Notes: generated from the letters alone by a model not told the origin. A stretch of 64,000 nt of DNA from Treponema sp. (GCA_017464425.1 JAFUDX010000007.1:62001-126000), one strand, 5' to 3'; positions 43,642 to 51,771 are shown, numbered from the stretch's first letter. A program made the numbers and translations.

Positions 43642-43662
43642 GAACGCCCTTATATTTCTACA

Positions 43663-43938
43663 CTATTCGTAAAACTTTACTTCTTCGTTAAAATATGATT
43701 TCCAAAAATTGATGTAATCAAAATAATAGTTTTGCATTGCTGAAAAAATTCGAGACAAATCTTTCTGCGGAATTCTACCTTTGTTGTGGGCTAGTTTTAA
43801 AGACCCGTTTGACAAGAGCCAAATTTTTGTGTCATCTTTGCTCGGATTGCCTTTTGTTACATGAAAATGAATCGGTTCACTTTCTTCTTTTGACCAAATA
43901 TAGACTTTATAGCCTAGCGTGCGCAAATATTCCGGCAT
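43663..43938 (-). CDS. DUF4160 protein
   Basis: A 91-residue protein with the DUF4160 signature: LGYKVYIWSKEESEPIHFHV, then KIWLLSNGSLKLAHNKG and a terminal helical part with an aromatic W-SYF. The histidine pair in EPIHFHV is conserved in the family and may bind metal. DUF4160 genes are usually followed or preceded by a small partner (often DUF2442) in toxin-antitoxin-like pairs. Here the upstream 75-codon gene shares its stop/start junction with this one, so the two are translationally coupled. Confidence 0.85.
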   Translation of the reverse strand: MPEYLRTLGYKVYIWSKEESEPIHFHVTKGNPSKDDTKIWLLSNGSLKLAHNKGRIPQKDLSRIFSAMQNYYFDYINFWKSYFNEEVKFYE

Positions 43939-44165
43939 TAGGCGGTCTCCAAAGAATCAAGGTTTCTAAAACTGGTTATTCCCGGATAAATCTGTTTGAG
44001 ATAATTTTGAAAATATTCGCTTTTTTCTTTGTCGAAATTTGTGTGAATGATTTCGCCGTTGTTTTTGAGGAGAATCGCCATAGCGGTGTCGCATTCTTCA
44101 AAGCAAACATCTTTGTCTGTATATGTAATCAAGATTCCGTCTTTTTCACAAAATTCTTTTCGCAT
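43938..44165 (-). CDS. Small partner protein of the DUF4160 gene
   Basis: A 75-residue protein starting MRKEFCEKDG; GAGG lies six bases before this ATG, so an ATG six codons earlier is rejected. The sequence (ILITYTDKDVCFEECDTAMA, then a charged helical end) matches no family I know. Its stop codon overlaps the start of the DUF4160 gene by one base. By position it could be the antitoxin or substrate-binding partner. Function unknown. Confidence 0.7.
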   Translation of the reverse strand: MRKEFCEKDGILITYTDKDVCFEECDTAMAILLKNNGEIIHTNFDKEKSEYFQNYLKQIYPGITSFRNLDSLETA

Positions 44166-44288
44166 AAACCACCTCAACATCAATTATAATTTATAAAGCA
44201 CAGTTTTACAACAAACACGCAAATTATATTTTTTTACAGAAATAATAATATATGATATACTTTTATACTAAGAAAAGGAGACGCGCTT

Positions 44289-44621
44289 ATGCTTACGCAG
44301 AACATTACCGAGCTAAAAGACTCTTTCGTGCATGCAATTTCCCCTGTGCGTATCTATTTGTTTGGTTCGTATGCTGATGACACATTTACCGAAGAAAGTG
44401 ATTATGATTTTTATATCATAGTAGACGATTCTGTAAACGACATTCCTGCTGAGACAACCCGTGCGTATAAATCCGTCCGCAATATCAAAAATCGTCCTGT
44501 TGACATTTTGCTTGCAACGGCAAGTCATTTCGCCTCAAAAACAAACATTCCTTCTATTGAGCGTACTGTTTTACAAAAAGGAGTTCTGCTATATGACCGA
44601 AATAACAAAGCGTTGGCTTGA
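44289..44621 (+). CDS. mntA: MNT-type nucleotidyltransferase (antitoxin)
   Basis: A 110-residue minimal nucleotidyltransferase. The catalytic motif GSX10DXD is intact: GSYADDTFTEESDYD near residue 27, followed by the third acidic residue in VDILLA. In MNT-HEPN systems the MNT enzyme AMPylates and disarms the HEPN ribonuclease toxin. AAAGGAG precedes the ATG. The usual HEPN partner gene begins inside the last codons of this one but is truncated to 25 codons, so this antitoxin has lost its partner. Confidence 0.88.
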   Translation: MLTQNITELKDSFVHAISPVRIYLFGSYADDTFTEESDYDFYIIVDDSVNDIPAETTRAYKSVRNIKNRPVDILLATASHFASKTNIPSIERTVLQKGVLLYDRNNKALA

Positions 44622-44670
44622 AAGTGCAAAAACCGACAGTGGTGTCGCAGAATTATCAGAAAAAAAATAG
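44593..44670 (+). pseudogene. Truncated HEPN toxin gene
   Basis: A frame of 25 codons (MTEITKRWLESAKTDSGVAE and five more residues) begins in the position and with the sequence expected for a HEPN toxin that overlaps its MNT antitoxin. It stops after an A8 run, and what follows soon becomes the end of the XRE gene on the other strand. The RX4-6H active site of HEPN is therefore absent. It is a decayed remnant. Confidence 0.7.
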
Positions 44671-44690
44671 TTTTTCAACGGTCGTCTTTT

Positions 44691-44987
44691 CTACGGGGAT
44701 TTTGCGCATTTTTTTTCACTTGCGAGAAGCTCCTCTATTGAAGAAAAATGCGGTTTTGAAAAGAGTGAATCGAAATCAGTTTCGCAATCGAGGGCAATCG
44801 CCACTTTTATGAGCGAGTCGAATGCGATTTCGTGCTTTTGCTCGAAGCGTTTGTAAGACGCAAAACTCATTCCCGCTCTGAGCGCGAGTTGTTCTTGCGT
44901 GAAGTGTCGTTCTTTGCGCCGTTTTTGCACGCGCTCGGCGATTTCTTTTGCAATCTGCGGGGAAGTTTTTTGTTCAAGCTGAATCAT
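44691..44987 (-). CDS. XRE-family regulator (HipB-like), orphan
   Basis: A 98-residue protein with a helix-turn-helix: RKERHFTQEQLALRAGMSFA, SYKRFEQKHEIAFDSLIKVA. The layout resembles HipB-type antitoxins, which normally precede a hipA kinase gene. None is present; downstream is the truncated HEPN gene on the other strand. It may be the remainder of a second toxin-antitoxin locus that cut into the HEPN gene. Its own start is followed upstream by 75 bases that include AT-rich tgctcatat(a/t)tt(a)gc repeats, a likely self-binding site. Confidence 0.82.
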   Translation of the reverse strand: MIQLEQKTSPQIAKEIAERVQKRRKERHFTQEQLALRAGMSFASYKRFEQKHEIAFDSLIKVAIALDCETDFDSLFSKPHFSSIEELLASEKKCAKSP

Positions 44988-45062
44988 TGCTCATATATTA
45001 GCGATTTTTGTCAATTTTTGCTCATATTTTAGCACTTTTGGAAAATGGGTGTGTATAAAAAA

Positions 45063-45133
45063 AGCGGTTGACGGGAGTCGGACCCGCCTCACAGGCTTGG
45101 GAAGCCCGGGTACTACCGATGTACTACAACCGC
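45063..45133 (-). tRNA. tRNA-Gly (anticodon CCC)
   Basis: Folded by hand on the minus strand: acceptor GCGGTTG/CAACCGC, D stem GTAC/GTAC, anticodon stem CGGGC/GCCTG with loop TTCCCAA (anticodon CCC), T stem GCGGG/CCCGT with loop TCCGACT, discriminator U. Length is 71 bases. No CCA is encoded; a T-run follows directly. It lies at the edge of the accessory region, a common insertion point, but no duplicated tRNA end was found. Confidence 0.95.
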
Positions 45134-45163
45134 AAAAAAAGAGCGTCGTTTTAAGACGCTCTC
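45134..45163 (-). terminator. Rho-independent terminator of metK
   Basis: On the minus strand GAGCGTC pairs with GACGCTC across a seven-base loop and is followed by seven Ts, just before the tRNA-Gly gene. It ends the metK transcript. Confidence 0.85.
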
Positions 45164-45171
45164 ATAATACA

Positions 45172-46356
45172 TTATTTCACAGCCTTTTTCAACTCTTCGG
45201 CTTTGTCGGTTTTCTCCCAAGAGAAGCCTTCGCGCCCGAAGTGACCGTAGTTGCTCGTTGCGCGGTAAATCGGCTTTCTGAGGTCGATCGTTTTTTCGAT
45301 TCCAGCTGGCGTGCAGTCGAACACTTTTTCGACAGCTGCGGCAATTTTCGCGTTATCGACTTTTCCCGTGCCGAATGTGTCAACCATGATTGAAACAGGA
45401 TGCGGAACGCCGATTGCATACGAAAGCTGGATTTCGGCTCGGTCAGCCAAGCCCGCCGCTACGATGTTCTTTGCGATGTAGCGCGCCATGTACGCTGCCG
45501 AGCGGTCAACCTTAGACGGGTCTTTGCCGCTGAACGCACCGCCACCGTGGCGACCAGCACCGCCGTAAGTGTCGACGATGATTTTTCGTCCAGTCAAGCC
45601 AGCGTCTCCGTGCGGGCCGCCCACAACGAATCGGCCTGTCGGGTTGATGTAATATTTTGTGTTCGCGTCAAGAAGCCCCGTCGGTTCAAGGACAGGCTTT
45701 ACAATCTGCTCGATAATCGTCTTTTTGATTGTGTCATAGTCAACTTCGGGATTGTGCTGATGGCTCACGACAACCGCATCGATTCGGACAGGCTTGTGAT
45801 TTTCGTCATACTCAATCGTGACCTGAGATTTTGAGTCCGGGCGGAGCCACTTGATTGTGCCGTTCTTTCGGAGTTCAGCCGCCTTCCGCAAGATTTTGTG
45901 CGCGTACACAAGCGTTGCCGGCATGTACTCAGGCGTTTCATTGGTCGCAAAACCGAACATAATTCCCTGGTCGCCTGCGCCCTGCTGACCTTCGTACTCT
46001 TTGAGACCAGTTCCCACGACACCCTGGTTGATGTCGGGCGACTGCTTGTGAATCACATTCAAGACAGCCATTGAGTCAGCAGAAATGCCGTAGTCTTCGT
46101 TTGTGTAGCCGATGTCACGCACCACATCTCGAACGATTTTTTGAACATCGATGTTCGCAGTCGTTGAAATTTCACCGCCCACAACGACCATTCCCGTTGT
46201 GGCATAGGTTTCGCACGCAACATGAGAATTCGGGTCTGCCTTAAGACATTCGTCAAGGATTGCATCAGAAATCTGGTCACAGAGTTTGTCTGGATGACCT
46301 TCGCTTACTGATTCAGATGTAAAAAGATAGTGATTGTTAGATAAGATAGCGCTCAT
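45172..46356 (-). CDS. metK: S-adenosylmethionine synthetase
   Basis: Makes S-adenosylmethionine from methionine and ATP. Diagnostic segments are [20 protein letters not shown] at the start, [12 protein letters not shown], the [20 protein letters not shown] block (given here in part) and [16 protein letters not shown]. Length is 394 residues, as usual. The ATG used has AGGAGG seven bases upstream; a longer frame is rejected because it runs through the riboswitch. The leader folds as a SAM-II-type riboswitch that would hide the ribosome site when the product is abundant. Confidence 0.98.
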   Translation of the reverse strand: MSAILSNNHYLFTSESVSEGHPDKLCDQISDAILDECLKADPNSHVACETYATTGMVVVGGEISTTANIDVQKIVRDVVRDIGYTNEDYGISADSMAVLNVIHKQSPDINQGVVGTGLKEYEGQQGAGDQGIMFGFATNETPEYMPATLVYAHKILRKAAELRKNGTIKWLRPDSKSQVTIEYDENHKPVRIDAVVVSHQHNPEVDYDTIKKTIIEQIVKPVLEPTGLLDANTKYYINPTGRFVVGGPHGDAGLTGRKIIVDTYGGAGRHGGGAFSGKDPSKVDRSAAYMARYIAKNIVAAGLADRAEIQLSYAIGVPHPVSIMVDTFGTGKVDNAKIAAAVEKVFDCTPAGIEKTIDLRKPIYRATSNYGHFGREGFSWEKTDKAEELKKAVK

Positions 46357-46362
46357 TTTGAG

Positions 46363-46434
46363 CCTCCTATTTAGCAAGATTTTGCTCTCTCATACGAGAG
46401 AACCCCGCCTGCAATTTGGATAAATCGACGGGAG
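46363..46434 (-). ncRNA. SAM-II-type riboswitch in the metK leader
   Basis: On the minus strand the P1 stem is CCCGTC/GGCGGG, its loop reads GATTTATCCAAATTGCA, and the 3' pseudoknot strand reads GCTAAATAGG, joined to the AGGAGG ribosome site. From memory, the SAM-II aptamer of the solved structure has GAUUUAACCGUAUUGCA and GCUAAAAAGG in the same places, so the invariant bases agree. An extra hairpin CTCTC-GTAT-GAGAG is inserted between P1 and the 3' strand. The ligand would repress translation of metK. Confidence 0.85.
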
Positions 46435-46453
46435 ATTTAGATTTGTACTTACT

Positions 46454-46482
46454 AATATACTGCACAAGCGCAAAAAAAGCAA
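46454..46482 (-). promoter_or_regulatory. metK promoter
   Basis: TTGCTT, 17 bases, TATATT, placed so that transcription would start about 10-15 bases before the riboswitch and give a leader of some 90 bases. Confidence 0.6.
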
Positions 46483-46572
46483 GGAAGAAAAAATGCCCGA
46501 TAAAATGTGAATTTTATAAAATTTTGATAAATAGTTATAAAATTTGCCGAAACTTGTGATAAAATAAAGAAT

Positions 46573-48765
46573 ATGAATCACGGAATTTCAAAACGAAGGG
46601 CATTTCTTGCCTCGCGAAAGAATCAGGGCCGAAGGGTAACATTCGGATTTGCAGGCATTGCAGATTTTCGCTCGTTCATCGGTCAGGAATATATTGCTGG
46701 TATGCTCAAAGCCGCCACTGATTATGACCTCAATTTCATAAATTTCGCAGGCGCAATAAAATATTCGTTTTTTGATGATATTGATTTCATTTCTCACTAT
46801 TTAAAGACCTTTCAGTTTATGAAATCTCCGCTCGTTGACGGACTCGTTACATGGGCCTCGTCTTTGTGCGAGTTGATTGATTCAAAAACGGTAGAAAAAA
46901 CATTTTCCGCTTTAAAACCGCTGCCGATGGTTGAAATCGGCTATCTTGATATTCCGGGAATTCCTTCAATCAGAATCGACAACAACTATTCAATTTCGCT
47001 TTTGATGAATCATCTCATAAAAGTGCATGAGTATCGGAAATTTGCGTTTATTGGTTGTGCGAATTCTTCACCTCATATTGACCGCCTTAACTGTTTTAAA
47101 AACGAACTTAAAAATTATGGGATTCAAGAACTGCCGGACTCTATTTTCCTCACCAAAACAATGAATTCGGTGGATATTGCGGATGTCATCAATAAAATCA
47201 CTGCAAAACATGACTTGCATGACAAAAAAGAAATAGATTGTATCATTACGCCGAGTGATTTGATTGCCTCTGATGTTATCGAAGAGCTTGATAAGCACGG
47301 AATTTCGGTTCCGCGAGATGTCGCAATCACTGGGTTTAACAATCAGTACAGCGGTGTTTCGGCTCGTTCGCCCGTTACCACGATGAATCTTGAGTATTTT
47401 AAGCGCGGCTATGCGTCGGTGGAGCTTTTGATTGATAGGATTATGGCTCCGCAAGAGCATTTTGAGACGCGGCTTGTTCCCACTTCGATTCTCGTGCGCC
47501 AGTCGTGCGGGTGTTTTGAAAAAAGCGTGGTGCAGGCGGCAGAAAATTCCATCTCAACGCAGGGATTTTCCATCGAAAATACATCTGAAGGCGAATTGCG
47601 GGAATTTTTGTTTACGAAAGTACGCGAAATTTTTGTTCATCAGAGTGAAGATGAAGTTCAGGGGCTTGTTGATGCTATTTTTGACGATATTTATGATCAG
47701 CATGAGCCGAGCAAAATGCTTCGGTGGTTCCAGAATCTTCTTCAGAATACAAGAAAAGACGCGATTCTCGTGAACAGCGATTTGCAGCAAAGTATCACGC
47801 AGTTGCGGAAAATAATTCTTACGCTCGTTCGTGATGATGTCAAGCAAACGGTCCACATGGAGAATGTGTTTCACCAACTTCGCACGCTTACTTCGGTTTT
47901 TATTGAATATGACACGATTGCTCCCCGCACGGATACCTATTTGATGAATAATCTTTCTCAAATAGCGATAAATTTTGCCACAGCGACTACGGGAAAGCAA
48001 ATTCAGGATGTGCTTCGCTATCAGCTCGGCGAGATGGGAATTCCTGGAATTATTCTGGCATTGAGCGACAGCATGACGAGTGATTTGGGAACTGCCAATC
48101 TGGAGCTGATTCTTCCAGAACCGCGAGCTGATATTCAGGCAAAACTTCCATTTAAGATTGTCGAGCCTGCATGTATTCCAAAAGTATTTTTCCCACAGGG
48201 GCGGCGATATTCGTTTATCGTTGAGATTTTGCATTACGGTGACAAATATTTTGGCTATGCGTTCTTGGAAATAGCGAACCCGAATATTCCGATTTATGAC
48301 ACGGTGCGAACGCTGCTTTCCAATGCACTGAACGCAGTGTATGTTAAAGAAGGACGAACAAGAGAGCGGTCAATGCTCCTGACGGGCGAGCAGCTTGTGG
48401 GAATTTTGAACCTGCCCTCAGATAATTCCGATGAAATCCGAAATGGAATCAAAGCCAGCCAAATTACGAATTATCTGTTGGAGCATATGAACGAAATGAC
48501 CGATTTGGAGAAAATGGCAAGTGATTTGTCTGTCAGCAAAAGCCATCTTGTGCGGCGTGCAAAAGAACTGACTGGCTATACAATCCAGACATTGCATGAA
48601 CGGCTTAAAATCGAGCAGGCAAAAAATCTGCTTCAAGTGGAAAGCCTTAAACTCGGAGATATTGCCGACAGACTTGGCTTTCAAAACCAAAATTATTTTT
48701 CGAGCGTATTCAAAAAGAATACCGGAATGAGTCCGCGTGCATGGGCAAAACGGAATCTTCGATAA
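46573..48765 (+). CDS. AraC-family regulator with LacI-type sensor domain
   Basis: Residues 20-310 form a LacI/GalR-like sugar-binding sensor without its DNA-binding head (VTFGFAGIADFRSFIGQEYI, PSDLIASDVIEELDKHGI, DVAITGFNNQYSG, PVTTMNLEYFKRGYASVELL). A middle region of about 280 residues is helical with a GAF-like part. The last 100 residues are an AraC double helix-turn-helix (DLEKMASDLSVSKSHLVRR, LGDIADRLGFQNQNYFSSVF). Such three-part regulators are frequent in Treponema and control sugar uptake or breakdown. No transporter adjoins. TAAAAT lies close to the ATG, so the leader may be very short. Confidence 0.88.
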   Translation: MNHGISKRRAFLASRKNQGRRVTFGFAGIADFRSFIGQEYIAGMLKAATDYDLNFINFAGAIKYSFFDDIDFISHYLKTFQFMKSPLVDGLVTWASSLCELIDSKTVEKTFSALKPLPMVEIGYLDIPGIPSIRIDNNYSISLLMNHLIKVHEYRKFAFIGCANSSPHIDRLNCFKNELKNYGIQELPDSIFLTKTMNSVDIADVINKITAKHDLHDKKEIDCIITPSDLIASDVIEELDKHGISVPRDVAITGFNNQYSGVSARSPVTTMNLEYFKRGYASVELLIDRIMAPQEHFETRLVPTSILVRQSCGCFEKSVVQAAENSISTQGFSIENTSEGELREFLFTKVREIFVHQSEDEVQGLVDAIFDDIYDQHEPSKMLRWFQNLLQNTRKDAILVNSDLQQSITQLRKIILTLVRDDVKQTVHMENVFHQLRTLTSVFIEYDTIAPRTDTYLMNNLSQIAINFATATTGKQIQDVLRYQLGEMGIPGIILALSDSMTSDLGTANLELILPEPRADIQAKLPFKIVEPACIPKVFFPQGRRYSFIVEILHYGDKYFGYAFLEIANPNIPIYDTVRTLLSNALNAVYVKEGRTRERSMLLTGEQLVGILNLPSDNSDEIRNGIKASQITNYLLEHMNEMTDLEKMASDLSVSKSHLVRRAKELTGYTIQTLHERLKIEQAKNLLQVESLKLGDIADRLGFQNQNYFSSVFKKNTGMSPRAWAKRNLR

Positions 48766-48777
48766 TTCTGCTGTTCG

Positions 48778-49512
48778 CTAGACAATTCCGCCGTTTACGC
48801 CGATGACTTGTCGCGTGATGTAGCTTGCGCCTTCGCTGAGCAAAAAGACAGCAAGAGAGGCGACTTCTTCTGGATTTCCCGCTCTCCCCATCGGGATTGT
48901 GGGAAGAATATGCTCAACGGGCGCGTCTTTAATCATGTCGGTTTCGATAAATCCTGGCGCAATGCAGTTCACCGTGATTTTTCGGCTTGCAAGTTCCGTA
49001 GCGAGTGCTTTTGTTGCTCCGATAATGCCCGCCTTGCTCGCGCTGTAATTTACCTGCCCGCGATTTCCGATTATGCCAGAAACACTTGAAATCGTAATTA
49101 TTCTGCCACGCTTTTTTCGGCACAGCGGCATGACGAGCGGCTTTAAGACATTGTAAAATCCATCAAGATTTGTATGAATCACGCTGTCCCAGTTTTCATC
49201 AGAGAGGGCAGGGAAGGCATTGTCTCGGCAAATTCCTGCATTCAAAACGATTCCCCAGAATGCGCCGTTTTCTTCAGTCCATTTTTCGAGTTTTGTGCGG
49301 CAGTCTTCGCGGTCAGAAATATTGAACTGCAAAAGCGAGCATGTTCCGCCCGCAACCTCAATTTCTGATTTGAGATTTTCTGCCTTTTCTGCGCTGGTAT
49401 TGTAATGCGCAACGACCTCGTAGCCTTCATGTGCGACGGCTAACGCAATTGCCCGTCCGATTCCGCCTGATGCGCCTGTTACGAGCACTTTTTTTTCGAT
49501 GGTTTCATTCAT
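48778..49512 (-). CDS. fabG: 3-oxoacyl-ACP reductase (SDR family)
   Basis: An NAD(P)H-dependent short-chain dehydrogenase of 244 residues. Landmarks are VLVTGASGGIGRAIA, LNAGICRDNAF, the catalytic serine in ISSVSGIIGN, Tyr-x3-Lys in YSASKAG, and the C-terminal GVNGGIV. The NAGIxRD and the ending fit FabG-type ketoacyl reductases, including the FabG2 branch. I use the ATG giving MNETIEKK; a longer frame has an unlikely leader. It stands alone, without other fatty-acid genes, so its exact role is open. It ends 12 bases from the convergent AraC regulator. Confidence 0.9.
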   Translation of the reverse strand: MNETIEKKVLVTGASGGIGRAIALAVAHEGYEVVAHYNTSAEKAENLKSEIEVAGGTCSLLQFNISDREDCRTKLEKWTEENGAFWGIVLNAGICRDNAFPALSDENWDSVIHTNLDGFYNVLKPLVMPLCRKKRGRIITISSVSGIIGNRGQVNYSASKAGIIGATKALATELASRKITVNCIAPGFIETDMIKDAPVEHILPTIPMGRAGNPEEVASLAVFLLSEGASYITRQVIGVNGGIV

Positions 49513-49719
49513 AGTGTTTTCTGTTGTCCAAAATATTATAAGAAAATATACCATAAAATGAGGACAAATGCTATTGCCGTGTTCATTCTGCAAAAAAATT
49601 CAAAAATTTTTCACTTTTTTTGCTTTTTTTACGAGTTGCGTTGCCGAAACTTGAAAATTTTCGCCTATATATACTGTGAAAACGGAGGAGGGCAGTTTGC
49701 TGTTTTCAGAGGAGTATAT

Positions 49720-51402
49720 ATGACGATTTATTCTTTTTCACCTTTTGGCTATGAAGGGGCATTGGTGACGGTTGAAGTCGATTTGCGGCGTGGAATTCCT
49801 GCGATTGACATTGTGGGCTTAGCTGACGGTGCGGTCAAAGAATCCCGTGAGCGCATGAAGTCTGCGATTCGAAATTCAGGTTTTGAATTTCCGATGGAGC
49901 GGGTTCTGATTTCACTTTCTCCAGCTGACATGAAAAAGGAAGGCGCGGGATTTGATTTGCCGTTGGCACTTGCGGTTTTGGCAGCTCAGCAAGCGTGTGT
50001 TGGAGGTTCAGAAACTGGCGATACTGCAGGAATCTTTGGGAAAGAGCCAATTCTTGTGATGGGGGAGCTGGAACTTTCGGGGGCAATCCGTCCTGTACGG
50101 GCAATTCATGCGGCGGCAAGCACGGCAGTTCAGGCGGGAATTACAAAATGCATAGTAGCAAGCGCGAATGCGGCTGAAGCTCGCGAAGTTGCCGGAATGA
50201 AAGTGTTCGGAGCAACGAATCTTACAGAAGCGTATGAAGCGCTTTTAAAGCCAGAACTTTTTACTGGCATGAATGAAGGCGATGATTCTCGATTTTTTGT
50301 TCCGAAAGACAGCGTTGAAGTGAACGGCGTACTTTTTCCGGCGGAAGACAGAAATTCTGATTTCGCGGATATTGTGAATCAAAAAAAACTGGTGCGTGCG
50401 TTGCAGATTGCGGCGGCAGGTGGACACAATCTGCTTGCGTATGGTCCGCCTGGTTGCGGAAAAACGCTTGCCATCAGCAGATTTCCTTCGATTTTGCCCT
50501 TGCTTACCGTTGAAGAAGCCCAGAGCACCACACGAGTTCATTCGATTGCAGGGCTTTTGCGACCAGATCAACCGCTCATGCGAGTTCCGGCGTTCAGAAT
50601 GCCTCACCAAAGCGCAAGTCTTGAGGGCGTGTGCGGAGGCGGCGCGAACTGTCGGCCTGGAGAAATTTCACTCGCGCACAATGGTGTGCTTTTCTTGGAC
50701 GAAGCGGCAGAATTCAGAACTTCGGTTTTGCAAATGCTTCGTGTTCCCCTTGAAAGCGGCATGATTTCAATCAGTCGGGCAGGCAGAACGACCATTTATC
50801 CTGCTCAGTTTCAGCTTTTAGTAGCGACAAATCCGTGCCCGTGCGGAAATTACGGCAGCGAAAACAAAATGTGCCTGTGCTCAATGAAAAGCGTTGAGCA
50901 ATATTGGAAGAAATTTTCGGGACCGCTTTTGGACAGAATCGACATCAGAGTCCATGTGGAAAATGATGCTGAAAAAATAGCGATTGCAGAAACACATCCC
51001 CATCCGTGCGAAGTGTGCATTGAACAAGAAAACTGTGCGGCCTGCGAAAAAATTCAGAATGCAACACTTGATGCTTCGCAAGACCGAATTTCAAGCACGG
51101 AACTACGAAAAGCCGTCGCAACGGCCACCATGATTCAGCGCAAACGGCAAGGCAAAAAAAACGCGCACCTGTCACCGCAAGAAATTTTAGCGCATTGTCC
51201 GCTTGGCAAAGAAGAGCAGAAAGTTTTAGACACTGCAATCCGCACAAATGATTTTTCACAGCGGGCAATTTCTTCGATTTTAAAACTTTCGCGCACCATT
51301 GCCGACATGGAAAACTCTCAAAAAATAAAAGAGGAGCATATTATGGAAGCAATTTCACTTCGGAGAAATGACGGTCCGTTGGAGATTTTTAATGAAACCT
51401 AG
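49720..51402 (+). CDS. comM: YifB/ComM-family Mg-chelatase-like AAA+ ATPase
   Basis: ComM is a hexameric helicase that promotes branch migration during natural transformation. The N-terminal domain begins MTIYSFSPFGYEGALVTVEV and resembles Lon S16. The AAA+ core has Walker A YGPPGCGKT, VLFLDEAAEF as Walker B and the ATNPCPCGNYGS/CLCS zinc-like loop; a helical C-terminal domain has ISSILKLSRTIADME. A cysteine-rich insert (CEVCIEQENCAACEK) near residue 430 is unusual. AGAGGAG precedes the ATG; a longer frame starting 54 codons earlier is not supported. Length is 560 residues, somewhat long for the family. Confidence 0.93.
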   Translation: MTIYSFSPFGYEGALVTVEVDLRRGIPAIDIVGLADGAVKESRERMKSAIRNSGFEFPMERVLISLSPADMKKEGAGFDLPLALAVLAAQQACVGGSETGDTAGIFGKEPILVMGELELSGAIRPVRAIHAAASTAVQAGITKCIVASANAAEAREVAGMKVFGATNLTEAYEALLKPELFTGMNEGDDSRFFVPKDSVEVNGVLFPAEDRNSDFADIVNQKKLVRALQIAAAGGHNLLAYGPPGCGKTLAISRFPSILPLLTVEEAQSTTRVHSIAGLLRPDQPLMRVPAFRMPHQSASLEGVCGGGANCRPGEISLAHNGVLFLDEAAEFRTSVLQMLRVPLESGMISISRAGRTTIYPAQFQLLVATNPCPCGNYGSENKMCLCSMKSVEQYWKKFSGPLLDRIDIRVHVENDAEKIAIAETHPHPCEVCIEQENCAACEKIQNATLDASQDRISSTELRKAVATATMIQRKRQGKKNAHLSPQEILAHCPLGKEEQKVLDTAIRTNDFSQRAISSILKLSRTIADMENSQKIKEEHIMEAISLRRNDGPLEIFNET

Positions 51403-51405
51403 AAA

Positions 51406-51461
51406 ATGGAAAAACGACACCTTTATTCAAAAGGTTTCTTTTTTCCATACCTTTTTTCTTC
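51406..51461 (+). terminator. Terminator after comM
   Basis: ATGGAAAAA pairs with TTTTTTCCAT around an inner ACCTTT/AAAGGT stem and is followed by T-rich sequence. It shares the inner stem with two other terminators here. Confidence 0.75.
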
Positions 51462-51505
51462 CAAAGTCTAAAAAAAACGCTTGCCATACTAGCAAGCGTT
51501 CAATC

Positions 51506-51588
51506 TACCGGGTCTGAGACTCGAACTCAGACGCCCGTGAAGGCAACAGATTTTGAGTCTGTAGTGTCTACCATTTCACCAACCCGGC
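51506..51588 (-). tRNA. tRNA-Leu (anticodon CAA)
   Basis: Minus-strand fold: acceptor GCCGGGT/ACCCGGT (G1.U72 pair), D arm with GGTAGACAC, anticodon stem ACAGA/TCTGT with loop CTCAAAA (anticodon CAA), a long variable arm as in class II tRNAs, T loop TTCGAGT, discriminator A. Length is 83 bases and CCA is not encoded. Confidence 0.95.
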
Positions 51589-51660
51589 AAGTATTGAAAG
51601 AATAACAAAAAAAAGAAAACAATGCAAGTGATTTATGGTAGAATAATAAAAGAAATTTTT

Positions 51661-51771
51661 CAGTTGATACAAAATCAGGCTCTCGGCGAGAACACGCCAG
51701 AAAACTCGCGGTGAACAAGTTCAAGCGAGTTTTTGTCGCAACCTCACCTACGCCCGATTTTGACACAACTG
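51661..51771. repeat. Structured intergenic repeat, copy 2
   Basis: Arms CAGTTG/CAACTG and CAAAATCAGGC/GCCCGATTTTG enclose the conserved AGGCTCTCGGCGAGAACAC and CCTACGCC blocks and an inner stem AAAACTCGC/GCGAGTTTT. The outer stem differs from copy 1 by an exchanged pair (A-T to T-A), and the two imperfect pairs here would be G.U on the minus strand, suggesting the minus strand is the RNA. Confidence 0.75.

Noticed and set aside
43737..44189. A 150-codon plus-strand frame across the DUF4160 pair
   Set aside because: It is antisense to two genes with recognisable sequence and ribosome sites, and its own translation is rich in Cys, Phe and Leu without any motif.
44618..44812. Frameshifted continuation of the HEPN gene through the A8 run
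   Set aside because: None of the frames after the run gives HEPN-like sequence for more than a few residues, and the DNA soon belongs to the XRE gene on the other strand.
45063..45133. tRNA-Gly as an integration site with flanking direct repeats
   Set aside because: No second copy of the tRNA 3' end was found in the island and there is no integrase gene, so only the location is suggestive.
46363..46434. SAM-I (S-box) or SMK-box riboswitch for metK
   Set aside because: The leader lacks the four-way junction of SAM-I and the SMK core; the GATTTA...TTGCA and GCTAAA blocks match SAM-II instead.
49558..49719. 54-codon N-terminal extension of ComM
   Set aside because: Family members begin at the internal ATG, which has AGAGGAG; the extension is low-complexity and lacks a ribosome site.
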